A DNA stretch of 64,000 nucleotides. Source: Acidimicrobiaceae bacterium (GTDB taxonomy: Bacteria > Actinomycetota > Acidimicrobiia > Acidimicrobiales > RAAP-2). The notes below the pieces were generated by a model. It was not told the origin of the DNA and did not search any database. It saw nothing but the letters and a program-made list of their open reading frames with translations. The DNA lies in contig PMOQ01000075.1 of assembly GCA_003161255.1 (NCBI GenBank), positions 47,042 to 111,041 on the forward strand, read 5' to 3'. Shown piece after piece: positions 42,587 to 50,124 of the stretch. How positions within the stretch are numbered: position 1 is the first letter of the stretch; every line of letters starts with the position of its first letter. The position numbers were made by a program, and so were the translations under genes.

Positions 42587-42850
42587 ATGCCATCTGGAAG
42601 CAAGATGCCAGCTGCACCAGCGGGGCCCCCGCCGACCTCCGCCGAGCTATCGGACCGACACCGCGCGATGGCCGAGGAGCTTTTGGCGAGAGCGGCCAAG
42701 GCTGATCACGTCGACGCCGAAACGAGGCTCGCCGCCATGGCAACGGCGCATGCGACGCTGGCGACCAGCTACCTGGTGCTCGATATGTACGTGAAAGGAA
42801 AAGGATCGCTCAGCGTGCTAGAGGCGATCCCAGCGGGCACGACCGTTTGA
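42587..42850 (+). CDS. small hypothetical protein
   Basis: 87 residues, good AAAGGGGAG ribosome site before ATG 42587. The N-terminus is Pro/Ala-rich, then a helical Ala/Arg-rich stretch (ELSDRHRAMAEELLARAAKAD, RLAAMATAHATLATSYLVLDMY). No known domain recognised. Codon use looks like a real gene. Confidence 0.55.
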   Translation: MPSGSKMPAAPAGPPPTSAELSDRHRAMAEELLARAAKADHVDAETRLAAMATAHATLATSYLVLDMYVKGKGSLSVLEAIPAGTTV

Positions 42851-42869
42851 CCGACCACTACGCCGACGC

Positions 42870-43061
42870 GTGTACAGCGAGCCGGGCCGGTGCTGGTGGA
42901 TTGTCCACGACGGCGAGGGCTCAGGCCGTCCGACGTTCTGCGAGGAGCCCGTCGTGTGGGCCGGGTCGACGAGGCTCAAGGGCGGTAAGCGCATCCCGGT
43001 GTGGAGCTGCGAGGGGCACCGAGAGGGTGTGCAGGGGGCGACAACGCTGCCACACCGGTAG
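42870..43061 (+). CDS. small Cys-containing protein, first of tandem pair
   Basis: 63 residues from GTG 42870. YSEPGRCWWIVHDGEGSGRPTFCEEPVVWAGSTRLKGGKR and a later Cys/His suggest a small metal-binding fold. A decayed homologue lies at 44123-44370 (PESVVWGGDHRLRGGKTNP), followed in each case by a short MDR-starting ORF, so this is a duplicated two-gene module. Function unknown. Confidence 0.5.
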   Translation: MYSEPGRCWWIVHDGEGSGRPTFCEEPVVWAGSTRLKGGKRIPVWSCEGHREGVQGATTLPHR

Positions 43062-43072
43062 GTTCGGCGGGC

Positions 43073-43204
43073 ATGGACCGAGAGCCCCTGACTCCAGCAC
43101 AGCAAACAGAGGCACAGAAACACCTGACCATCATCTCGAACTCCATTACGGCCGCCCAGGGTCCCGTCGCGATGCGGAATCCTGAAGTTCGCAAGCGCGC
43201 GTGA
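43073..43204 (+). CDS. very small protein, second of tandem pair
   Basis: 43 residues from ATG 43073 (MDREPLTPAQQTEAQKHLTIISNSITAAQG). The equivalent position in the decayed copy starts MDRDQASAYARTHIAEYL. Possible short helical protein; the paired arrangement is the main support. Confidence 0.35.
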   Translation: MDREPLTPAQQTEAQKHLTIISNSITAAQGPVAMRNPEVRKRA

Positions 43205-43319
43205 GGGGTCTATTTCACGCACGAGGCAGCGCTCCGTCGGCTCCTCCCGCCGCAGCCCGAACCCCTCTGAAGCCCCCCGCGTCACCACCGAGGGGGGTCG
43301 AGGGAGTCACCCTGGGTCG

Positions 43320-43799
43320 TTAAGTCGGAAGGTCCTCCTCCCGAGCTTGCTTCTCTTGTTCGAAACGAGGCCCAACCACCGACTGCTCGTAATCACCGTT
43401 CGCCGCGGTGACGGCCTCTCCGACTTGGCGAACCGCGTCCTCGATCATCGGTTCCGGCACTTCCCACACCACTCGGTTCTGATAGACGCTGGGATGAAGC
43501 GTCGGTCGAGCAATCAGACTCACACCCCCGGCGATGTTCCAGCTGTAGCGCAGAAACGCAGCCGTCCAGAGATGGTCTGGCTGGGCACTCAGCCGAAAGA
43601 CGAGCGTGACGTTTCCGTGGTTACCGCCAGGCGGAACGGCGCGCTCCAGGATTTCGATCGGAGTCCATTCGTCCACAGGACGAGTCTCCCACCCCATTCG
43701 CCAGACAGCCCTACGAGGCCGCTGCGACCACCCGCCCGTCAGGTCGGGAATCGAGAGCGCGTAGTCGAGGCTACGCAGGTCAGTGGACCGAAGGACCAA
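43320..43799 (-). CDS. hypothetical protein with WhiB-like leading remnant
   Basis: 159 residues in the track frame. The first ~25 (LRSTDLRSLDYALSIPDLTGGW) look like the C-terminal third of a WhiB protein lacking its cysteines and probably belong to a dead gene. The actual protein may start near VDEWTPIEILERAVPP and continue GGNHGNVTLVFRLSAQPDHLWTAAFLR to the end (about 115 residues). No known domain recognised. Confidence 0.45.
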   Translation of the reverse strand: MVLRSTDLRSLDYALSIPDLTGGWSQRPRRAVWRMGWETRPVDEWTPIEILERAVPPGGNHGNVTLVFRLSAQPDHLWTAAFLRYSWNIAGGVSLIARPTLHPSVYQNRVVWEVPEPMIEDAVRQVGEAVTAANGDYEQSVVGPRFEQEKQAREEDLPT

Positions 43800-43849
43800 A
43801 GGCGGGCTGAGGCGGCATCCTGCGGGCGTTCGGGCTCAGTGGTGGGAGA

Positions 43850-44020
43850 TCACGTCTTCGTTAGTTGGCTACCGAGCACCTGATCGGCAGCGAACGCGAC
43901 GAACCCCGCGGCTATCCATACCGGCCAGGTGGTACTGAGGAAAGTCCCAGCAGATCGGGCCGCGGCAATGAGGGCGAAGATGAACATGACGAGTGCTGCA
44001 AGGGCGAATAGACGCCGCAT
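43850..44020 (-). CDS. small two-TM membrane protein (not in ORF track)
   Basis: 56 residues from ATG 44020, with AGGGGGA just upstream. Two hydrophobic segments (LFALAALVMFIFALIAAA and TWPVWIAAGFVAFAADQVL) flank a short polar turn. The reading frame ends at a TGA at 43850-43852. Function unknown; similar mini membrane proteins are frequent in actinobacterial accessory DNA. Confidence 0.55.
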   Translation of the reverse strand: MRRLFALAALVMFIFALIAAARSAGTFLSTTWPVWIAAGFVAFAADQVLGSQLTKT

Positions 44021-44122
44021 TTTGGTCCCCCTATTTTCAGTGCAACAAGTGATGAGATTACGGGGCGGTAGGTTCCCTCCGGTGGACCACTAGGCCGAGG
44101 CCGTCTATTACGAGCCCGGTCG

Positions 44123-44370
44123 GTGCTCGCGGATGGTGTCGGCCACCCGGACCACTGTCCTGAGTCTGTCGTGTGGGGTGGTGACCACCGTCTCAGGGGC
44201 GGTAAGACGAATCCGCCGGGAGGCCACACAGCTCTTGTCGACGACCTCGGTGAGGCAAAGATGCGCGAGTACGGACCCAGGGCGTGGCCATGGACCGCGA
44301 CCAAGCTTCCGCCTACGCCCGCACCCACATCGCCGAGTACCTGGCCACCGTTGCCCCCGAGTCGACCTGA
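44123..44370 (+). pseudogene. decayed copy of the 42870-43204 module
   Basis: Nucleotide similarity to 42870-43100 is visible (GAGCCCGGTCGGTGCTC near 44112, GTCGTGTGGG near 44170, GGGCGGTAAG near 44196), but the protein frame shifts after the first 15 codons. A short MDRDQASAYARTHIAEYL ORF (44290-44370) stands where the second small gene would be. Confidence 0.5.
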
Positions 44371-44499
44371 CCCGAATCTCGGTTCGTTGTAACGACGGTG
44401 GCGGCGAGACCGTGGCGATGCTCCGCTGCGATGGGAACGTGAAATGGAAGGCTTGGCCTGGTGGGAGACCGCAAGAGCCACCGCGAGCGGGCCGAGCTT

Positions 44500-44811
44500 T
44501 TGCGCCGGGTGCTTGGTGCCTTCCGCTCGGAGGACGACGCCAGTCCGGCCGACCGGGTAGTGCGACGCAGGGTCGAAGGCGCTCGTGCCGCCCCAGATGC
44601 CCACCAGGGCCAGGGATCGCCAGCGCGTAGTCGAGGCACTTAGATCGGACCACGCAGCTGGCGCAGAGGGTCTTGGCGGCTCGAGTCCGGCGGCACCGTC
44701 CTGACCACGCAAAGGGAAGAGCCAATCCTTCGGGGCAGTGCGACACGCGCCTCTTGCCATCCACGTTGGCCGCTCGATGGGGGTGAGGTCCGGGAGGTCA
44801 CCGGGCGTCAT
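44500..44811 (-). pseudogene. WhiB-family regulator, frameshifted
   Basis: From ATG 44811: PIERPTWMARGACRTAPKDWLFPL contains the first WhiB cysteine region. One frame over is TLCASCVVRSKCLDYALAIP with the CxxC...C cluster. Back in the first frame is LVGIWGGTS, the WhiB turn (G-x-W-G-G). All four Fe-S cysteines and the tryptophan turn exist but in broken frames, so two small indels killed a WhiB gene. A second C-terminal WhiB scrap lies at about 43735-43799. Confidence 0.65.
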
Positions 44812-45032
44812 CAAGAGCCGCAGCAACTGCCGTCGCCGGGGTCCAAGCAGAGGCCGAAGGTAGCGACCGCGCGAGTTGGTGTCGGGGATGGTTGCGTGGT
44901 CACAGCCGTGGTCACAGACTCCGCATAACCGGCCGGGACTGACCATCACATGGCCATTGTGAACGCCGGTCCTGACACTCCCTGACCTGCGAAAACCGGA
45001 CTGGCCCGGGCCGGCCATCATGGGCCTGACGA

Positions 45033-45072
45033 GATTAAAAGTCCCCTGCTCTACCCGATGAGCTAGCGGCCC
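45033..45072 (-). repeat. attachment-site repeat, right (tRNA-Lys 5' half)
   Basis: Exact 40-bp copy of 35057-35096; the 3' half of the tRNA is absent here. Sequence to its right should be the original upstream flank of tRNA-Lys. Confidence 0.75.
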
Positions 45073-45181
45073 ACCAGCAAGGTAACGCAACACGGTCTTG
45101 TCGGGTGTTGACCTGGTGTTTGTGTCGTTCGTCGTGCTGAGGGCGCAGATGGTGTGCAGACGTCAGGGGAGGGACAACACG

Positions 45182-45616
45182 GTGGCTTACTCGTCAGGGC
45201 CGATCGCCGATCTGCACCGATCGAGGACAACGCGTTGGTTGTCGGGATCCCTGGTTGCGGTCGCGTTCTTGTTGACGGGGTGCGGATCGAGCAGGCCGTC
45301 CGGCGCCAACGGATCGACAGCGGCGCGATCGGCGATCAACGCTTATGAGGCTGCGAACGGACCGGCAGCAGGGTCCTGGAAGATCACCCTGCAAACCTCA
45401 TCGGTCGACCCGAGCTACGTGCTCTTCAACATTGGGCGTGCCCCGGGACACGACATCCAAGACGGATATGGTTTCGCACACGAGACGTCGGGCACATGGG
45501 CGGTCGTCGGCTTCGGCTCCGCCGAGGTCGGATGTCCCCCGGGGGCGTCGGGCAACGCCGTCATTCCGAAGGCCGTCCTCAGCGGCTTCCGTCTTTCCTG
45601 CCCGACGTCGGGCTAG
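45182..45616 (+). CDS. putative lipoprotein
   Basis: About 144 residues from GTG 45182 (AGGGGAGGG upstream). The N-terminus has basic residues, a hydrophobic core SGSLVAVAFLLTGC and a lipobox LTGC, then a Ser/Gly spacer. The exported domain has three further cysteines and a GYGFAHETSGTWAVVGFGSAEVGC stretch. No known family recognised. Convergent with the CBS-citrate synthase gene, 3 bp apart. Confidence 0.65.
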   Translation: MAYSSGPIADLHRSRTTRWLSGSLVAVAFLLTGCGSSRPSGANGSTAARSAINAYEAANGPAAGSWKITLQTSSVDPSYVLFNIGRAPGHDIQDGYGFAHETSGTWAVVGFGSAEVGCPPGASGNAVIPKAVLSGFRLSCPTSG

Positions 45617-45619
45617 GAA

Positions 45620-47131
45620 TCAGGCCGGCGGGACCGGCTGGGGTGGCGGTGGCCCGATGTAACGAGCGGTCGGCCGGATCAGCCGGTTGTCGGCCATCTG
45701 CTCCAACACGTTCACGCTCCACCCGATGGTCCGAGCCGCCGCGAAGGTGGGTGTGAACATCTCTCGCGGCACGCCACAGCTGTTCATGACCACGCCGGCA
45801 TAGAACTCGACGTTCGTGTAGAGCTCGCGGCCCGGCTTCAGCTCTGCGAGCACCCGAACAGCCGTTGTCTCAACCTCCATCGCGTAACCGACCAGAGATC
45901 CTCCGAGGTCCTGAGCAACTTGGCGCAGAAAGGTCGAACGCGGGTCTTCGGTCTTGTAGACGCGATGCCCGAAGCCCATCAACCGCTCGTTGTTCTCGAC
46001 CGCGCGGCGAAGCCAGGGTTCGGCGTTCTCCGGGGTCCCGATCGCATCCAGCATGTCCAGGGCCCGGCTCGGGGCACCCCCATGCAACGGGCCTGACAGG
46101 GCGCCTATGGCGCCGCAGATGGCGGCAGCCAGGTCGGCCTGGGTCGAGGTGATTACCCGGGCGGTGAACGTCGAGGCGTTGAACCCATGGTCGGTCGCGA
46201 TGATGAGGTACTGGTCGATCGCCCTCGCGTACGCGGGGTCGGGTTCCGTGCCAGTCATCATCCAGAGATAGTTGGAGGCGAACGAGAGATCGTCTCGCGG
46301 GGCGACAGGCTCGAGCCCGCTGCGGATGCGGTAGGCGGTGGCGAGAATCGTCGGGACCGCAGCGCATAGGGCCAGGGCCTCCGACCGAACGGTCTCGAGG
46401 TCGCCGTCCGACACGGGTTTCCAACCGAGCTCTGACCCGAACAACGAGACGCTCGTTCTCAGGACGTCGAGTGGACTTCCCGTCCGGGCGATCGCCGGGA
46501 GAAGCTCCGCCAAGCCAGAGGGCAGTGCGCGCATCGAGCGCACCTCGGTCCCGAATGCCTCGGCCTGCGTCCGGTCGGGGAGCTCGGCATTGAACAGCAG
46601 GTACCAGACGTCTTCGAAGCTGCGGGTCGCCGCGAGGTCGACGGCCGAGTATTGGCGGTAGTGGTAAAAGCCCTCGCGGCCGCGGACATCGCCGACCGTC
46701 GTGGTGGCGACGACAACGCCCTCGAGACCGCGTGGCGCGTCGGCTGCGTGTTCGCCGGCCGGCCGCAGGCTGGCCGCACCGAGAAGGTCCCGGATGGACA
46801 CGACGCCTATGAGGTCCTCTCCGTCGACCACGGGGAGGTGCCGGTAGTGGTGGTGAGTGAGACTTGCCCACGCAGCCGCGGCGTCCTCTTCCGGCCCCAG
46901 GGCGTCGGGGTTGGCGGTCATCCACAGCCCGACCGCATCGGTGACCGGGTCGACACCGGCGGCCGCGGCCCGGAGCAGGTCACGTTCGGTGAGGATGCCG
47001 GCGACCTTGCCTTGGTCGGTGACGACCAAGGAACCGATCTCGGCGCCGCGCATCGTCTCTGCGGCCTTGGACAGCGTCGCGTCGGTCCCGCAGGTAATGG
47101 CGGGAGCCGACATCAGGTCTCGTATCAACAT
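45620..47131 (-). CDS. CBS-domain pair fused to citrate synthase
   Basis: About 503 residues. Residues 1-130 hold two CBS motifs (VAGILTERDLLRAA, GVVSIRDLLGA). The rest is citrate synthase with DHGFNASTFTAR, PLHGGAP for the catalytic His, and GFGHRVYKTEDPR. It condenses acetyl-CoA (or propionyl-CoA) with oxaloacetate. The CBS module suggests adenine-nucleotide control of carbon entry to the TCA cycle. ATG 47131 (MLIRDLMSAP) is chosen; upstream GGAGG is 11 nt away. Divergent from a second citrate-synthase-like gene. Methylcitrate synthase activity is an alternative. Confidence 0.88.
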   Translation of the reverse strand: MLIRDLMSAPAITCGTDATLSKAAETMRGAEIGSLVVTDQGKVAGILTERDLLRAAAAGVDPVTDAVGLWMTANPDALGPEEDAAAAWASLTHHHYRHLPVVDGEDLIGVVSIRDLLGAASLRPAGEHAADAPRGLEGVVVATTTVGDVRGREGFYHYRQYSAVDLAATRSFEDVWYLLFNAELPDRTQAEAFGTEVRSMRALPSGLAELLPAIARTGSPLDVLRTSVSLFGSELGWKPVSDGDLETVRSEALALCAAVPTILATAYRIRSGLEPVAPRDDLSFASNYLWMMTGTEPDPAYARAIDQYLIIATDHGFNASTFTARVITSTQADLAAAICGAIGALSGPLHGGAPSRALDMLDAIGTPENAEPWLRRAVENNERLMGFGHRVYKTEDPRSTFLRQVAQDLGGSLVGYAMEVETTAVRVLAELKPGRELYTNVEFYAGVVMNSCGVPREMFTPTFAAARTIGWSVNVLEQMADNRLIRPTARYIGPPPPQPVPPA

Positions 47132-47242
47132 GGATCCCACAACCTCCAGTGCGCCGGGTCGGTCCCGAGTCGTTCTTCTCATTCTCCCTTTCGAGCGTGA
47201 TGCTGTAAACGTTGATCAAGTCAATGTAGATAGGATTGGCTC

Positions 47243-48394
47243 GTGGCCGGAATGCTGACCAGTGAGGAGGCGGCGCGCCGCCTCGGCGTGAAGCTCACGA
47301 CGATCTACGCCTACGTCAGCCGAGGTCTTCTCGTCTCCCATCGGTCGGCGGACGGGCGGGCAAGCCTTTTTGACATGAGCGAGGTTGAGTCTCTGGCTCG
47401 ACGCAGCCGGAGCGGCCAGCGGACCGAGGGTCGCCTGGCCACGGTCGCCACCTCGGTCACCGAGATTCGGCCCGAGGGACCGCTCTATCGGGGCGTGCCG
47501 GCGACGGCCCTGGTCGGGTCGGAACCGTTCGAGCGCGTGGCCGAACTGCTCTGGCAGGCCGAGCCGGGACCTTGGGAGCCGGCCCCGGTCGGGTCACCAC
47601 CGGTGATGACGGTCGACGACCGGTTGCGGTGGGCGGTCGTGATGAGCGGATCGGTCGACCCCCTTCGCTCCGACCTGCGACAGGTGGCGGTCGCTCGGGC
47701 GGCCCGGACGATCGTCGCCACCATGGTCGCTTCCCTTGACGGATCGAGTGGCTCCCCGGTTGAGTCGGGGCTTCCTATCGCCGACCGGTTGGCGCGCCGA
47801 ATCGTGCCAACACCGAGTCCATCCATGACGGCAGCAATCGAGGCGGTGTTGGTGCTGCTCGCCGATCACGAGCTCGCGAGCTCAACCGTCGCAGTCAGGA
47901 TCGCGGCCTCCACTCGAGCGGATGTCTACGACGCCGTGCTCGCGGGTCTCGGCACCCTCAACGGGCCCCTGCACGGCGGGGCCAGCCGGCAGGCCCACGC
48001 GCTCCTGGTCGAAGCGGAAGGGCGGGGAGCGTCGGCCGCCATGGACGACGCGCTTCGCTGGCAGGGGCTGGCGCCCGGTTTCGGGCATTTCCTCTACGAG
48101 GACGGCGATCCGAGGTTCTGCGCCCTGGCGCCATTCGTTGAGCGGCTTGCTCAGCCGGCTCGGTGGGAGGTTGTTGCGTCGGTCGTGGCCCTGGCGGCAG
48201 AACGCGGGTTCCCGCTTCCGAACGTCGACCTTGCCGTGGCCGCGTTGACGTTTGCGGCCGGGGTCGATCCCGAGTTCGGAGGGGTGGTGTTCAAGATCGC
48301 CCGCGTCGCCGGGTGGGTCGCCCACTACCTCGAGGAGTTGACCGAGAAGCCGCTCCGATACCGGGCACGGGCCATTTACGTCACACCGAAGTGA
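47243..48394 (+). CDS. HTH-fused citrate synthase-like protein
   Basis: 383 residues. An excisionase/MerR-like HTH (LTSEEAARRLGVKLTTIYAYVSRGLL) occupies the first ~60. The remaining citrate synthase fold keeps GPLHGGASRQA and GFGHFLYEDGDPR, while the first active-site string is ADHELASST, where catalytic enzymes usually have DH-x-x-NAS. Either a divergent synthase or a metabolite-sensing regulator of its divergent CBS-citrate synthase partner is possible. GTG 47243 follows AGGA; the 111-bp shared promoter region supports co-regulation. Confidence 0.8.
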   Translation: MAGMLTSEEAARRLGVKLTTIYAYVSRGLLVSHRSADGRASLFDMSEVESLARRSRSGQRTEGRLATVATSVTEIRPEGPLYRGVPATALVGSEPFERVAELLWQAEPGPWEPAPVGSPPVMTVDDRLRWAVVMSGSVDPLRSDLRQVAVARAARTIVATMVASLDGSSGSPVESGLPIADRLARRIVPTPSPSMTAAIEAVLVLLADHELASSTVAVRIAASTRADVYDAVLAGLGTLNGPLHGGASRQAHALLVEAEGRGASAAMDDALRWQGLAPGFGHFLYEDGDPRFCALAPFVERLAQPARWEVVASVVALAAERGFPLPNVDLAVAALTFAAGVDPEFGGVVFKIARVAGWVAHYLEELTEKPLRYRARAIYVTPK

Positions 48395-48455
48395 GCGCGG
48401 CGAGGGCCGGCCCGGTCCGTCGTGGTGGCACCGGGTCCGCACTACCCTGCTCCAC

Positions 48456-48638
48456 ATGGAGACCGACTACGAGCAGGTGCTCGGTGATGCCGAGACGGCG
48501 CTCGACCAGGTCGATGCGGCCCTCGGCCGCCTTGCCGACGGGTCCTATGGAGTCTGCGCGACCTGCGGCGAGCGGATCGCGGACGAGCGCCTCGCCGCCG
48601 AACCGACGACCGAGGCCTGCGGCCAGCACGCCGTCTAG
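48456..48638 (+). CDS. TraR/DksA-type zinc finger small protein
   Basis: 60 residues: an N-terminal helix (YEQVLGDAETALDQVDAALGRLADGSYG) then the C4 finger CATCGERI...EACGQHA. The long coiled-coil of true DksA is missing, so it is the short finger-only form common in actinobacteria. Possible RNA polymerase secondary-channel modulator, unproven. Confidence 0.75.
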   Translation: METDYEQVLGDAETALDQVDAALGRLADGSYGVCATCGERIADERLAAEPTTEACGQHAV

Positions 48639-48658
48639 GCGGGCCGCCCCCGCCGGGG

Positions 48659-49075
48659 CTACTTCTTGGTCGCCCAGAAGACCTCGGCGATCTTGTCGAT
48701 CTCATCGATCAGCCGCTGACCGACCGACTCGTCATTGGTCTTCTTGGCCTCGCCCGCCGTCTTGGTCGCCTTCCAGAACATTTCGTGAAGGTCCGGGTGC
48801 TTCTCAAGGTGCTCGGGCTTGAAGTAGTCGGTCCAAAGCACCCACAGGTGGTGCTTCACCATGTCGGCCCGCTCCTCCTTGATGGTGATGGCCCGGGTCT
48901 GGAAGTCGTGGTCGTCGGACCCGTTGTGCTTTTCCTGGCAGGCCTTCACCGATTGAGCTTCGATGCGGGCCTGTGCGGGGTCGTACACGCCGCACGGAAG
49001 GTCACAGTGTGCGAACACCGTTGTCGGTCGGGCGACCCGGTCGAGCGAGTTCAAGATGCGATCGAGGATGGACAT
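48659..49075 (-). CDS. sodN: nickel superoxide dismutase
   Basis: 138 residues. The nickel hook HCDLPCGVYDP gives His1, Cys2 and Cys6 of the mature enzyme after removal of a ~22-residue leader (MSILDRILNSLD to TVFA). Downstream HNGSDDHDFQTRAI and LWVLWTDYFKPEHLE match the family helix bundle. Converts superoxide to O2 and H2O2. ATG 49075 follows GGAG. The divergent sodX gene encodes the leader-removing protease. Confidence 0.95.
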   Translation of the reverse strand: MSILDRILNSLDRVARPTTVFAHCDLPCGVYDPAQARIEAQSVKACQEKHNGSDDHDFQTRAITIKEERADMVKHHLWVLWTDYFKPEHLEKHPDLHEMFWKATKTAGEAKKTNDESVGQRLIDEIDKIAEVFWATKK

Positions 49076-49175
49076 GATGTGAGGCTCCTTCGCCGGTGTC
49101 GGCTTGTTTAACGGGGGTCCACGGTCCACAGTGGGCGTCCGTGGTCGTTGGCTCCACACTACCCATCAGCCGATC

Positions 49176-49595
49176 GTGAATCGCCAGGCAGGACCCGGTA
49201 CGACTCGGACCCGCCGTCTCGGCCGACCCACGATCCGGCTGGCTCTCCTCGGGGCAATTGGCGTGGCCGCGGCGTTCTTCCGTGTGGTCGTGGAGGGCGA
49301 CAGCATGCTGCCGACCTTGGAGCCCGGGGACCGCCTGGTCGTGCTCCGTTCCGGCCACCGCCATCGACTCCAGCCGGGAGACCTGGTCACGGTGCGCGAC
49401 CCGAGGGAGGATGGCCCTGGGCGGGTTCTCGTCAAAAGGATCGCCGATCTCGACCGGTCGGAGGCCGAGGTGATCGGGGACAACCCGGACGCGAGCACCG
49501 ACAGTCGGTCGTTCGGCCGGGTCCCGTTGGCGTCGGTGACCGGCAGGGTCCTGTACCGGTATGCGCCGGCACAACGTGCCGGTCGCGTGCGTTAG
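49176..49595 (+). CDS. sodX: S26-type signal peptidase, nickel-SOD maturation protease
   Basis: About 139 residues from GTG 49176. One N-terminal TM (IRLALLGAIGVAAAFF), then VEGDSMLPTLEPGDRLVV with the catalytic Ser and GRVLVKRIADL with the catalytic Lys, followed by GDNPDASTDSR. Its divergent position next to sodN identifies it as SodX, which cuts the SodN leader. The track start at 49104 overlaps the sodN promoter and is unlikely. Confidence 0.88.
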   Translation: MNRQAGPGTTRTRRLGRPTIRLALLGAIGVAAAFFRVVVEGDSMLPTLEPGDRLVVLRSGHRHRLQPGDLVTVRDPREDGPGRVLVKRIADLDRSEAEVIGDNPDASTDSRSFGRVPLASVTGRVLYRYAPAQRAGRVR

Positions 49596-49687
49596 CTGGG
49601 AAAAACCGGACCGCCCGCCGACGCTCGATAACCCGGGCACACCCGGCCGGCCAGTCCCCGAAGGCCTCGGCAGTACGCTTGATAGCC

Positions 49688-50074
49688 GTGCCGGCCGAGA
49701 CCCCCAGGCGCTGGCACGACCTCGGAGAGTTCATCCGAGAGCAGCGAGGCTCGGCCCGACTGTCGGTTCGCCGGCTCTCTGAGCTCGCCGGCATCTCCAA
49801 CCCCTACCTAAGCCAGATCGAGCGCGGGCTGCGGCGACCGTCCGCCGAGATCCTCCAGCAGATCGCCCGGGCGTTGCAGATCTCAGCCGAGACCCTGTAC
49901 GTGCAGGCCGGGATCCTCGAGCCTCGAGAGGACGGCGAAGACGACCTGGCCCGGCAGATCCTCTCCGATCACCACATCTCGGAGGACCAGAAGCAGGCGC
50001 TGATCCAGATCTACCTGTCATTCCGAAGGGAGCACGAGCCTGACGCCGGCGAGGAGCCGGGCAAGGCCGATTGA
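49688..50074 (+). CDS. XRE-family HTH regulator
   Basis: About 128 residues from GTG 49688. The HTH is GEFIREQRGSARLSVRRLSELAGISNPYLSQIERGLRRPSAEILQQIARAL. The C-terminal tail (DDLARQILSDHHISEDQKQALIQIYLSFRR) probably mediates oligomerisation and is seen in a conserved actinobacterial group of XRE proteins. It sits 50 bp before mshA. The target is unknown. Confidence 0.82.
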   Translation: MPAETPRRWHDLGEFIREQRGSARLSVRRLSELAGISNPYLSQIERGLRRPSAEILQQIARALQISAETLYVQAGILEPREDGEDDLARQILSDHHISEDQKQALIQIYLSFRREHEPDAGEEPGKAD

Positions 50075-50124
50075 GCACGGGCCTCGGACCTGGGATGACG
50101 TCCCGCCGGTAGGCTCAAGACGCC

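Larger units (their letters stand above)
35057..45032. mobile_element. degenerate ~10 kb integrative element in tRNA-Lys
   Basis: A 40-bp exact direct repeat, equal to the 5' half of tRNA-Lys through the anticodon loop, occurs at 35057-35096 and 45033-45072. A decayed tyrosine integrase lies just inside the left repeat. The interval contains stress and regulatory genes plus pseudogenes. The insertion restored the tRNA with an element-borne 5' half; a TATAAG box sits just upstream of it. The element is probably no longer mobile by itself. Confidence 0.65.

Noticed and set aside
43912-45093. Minus-strand ORF of 393 codons
   Set aside because: Stitches WhiB fragments, a tRNA repeat and non-coding DNA; only the WhiB parts are meaningful and they are frameshifted.
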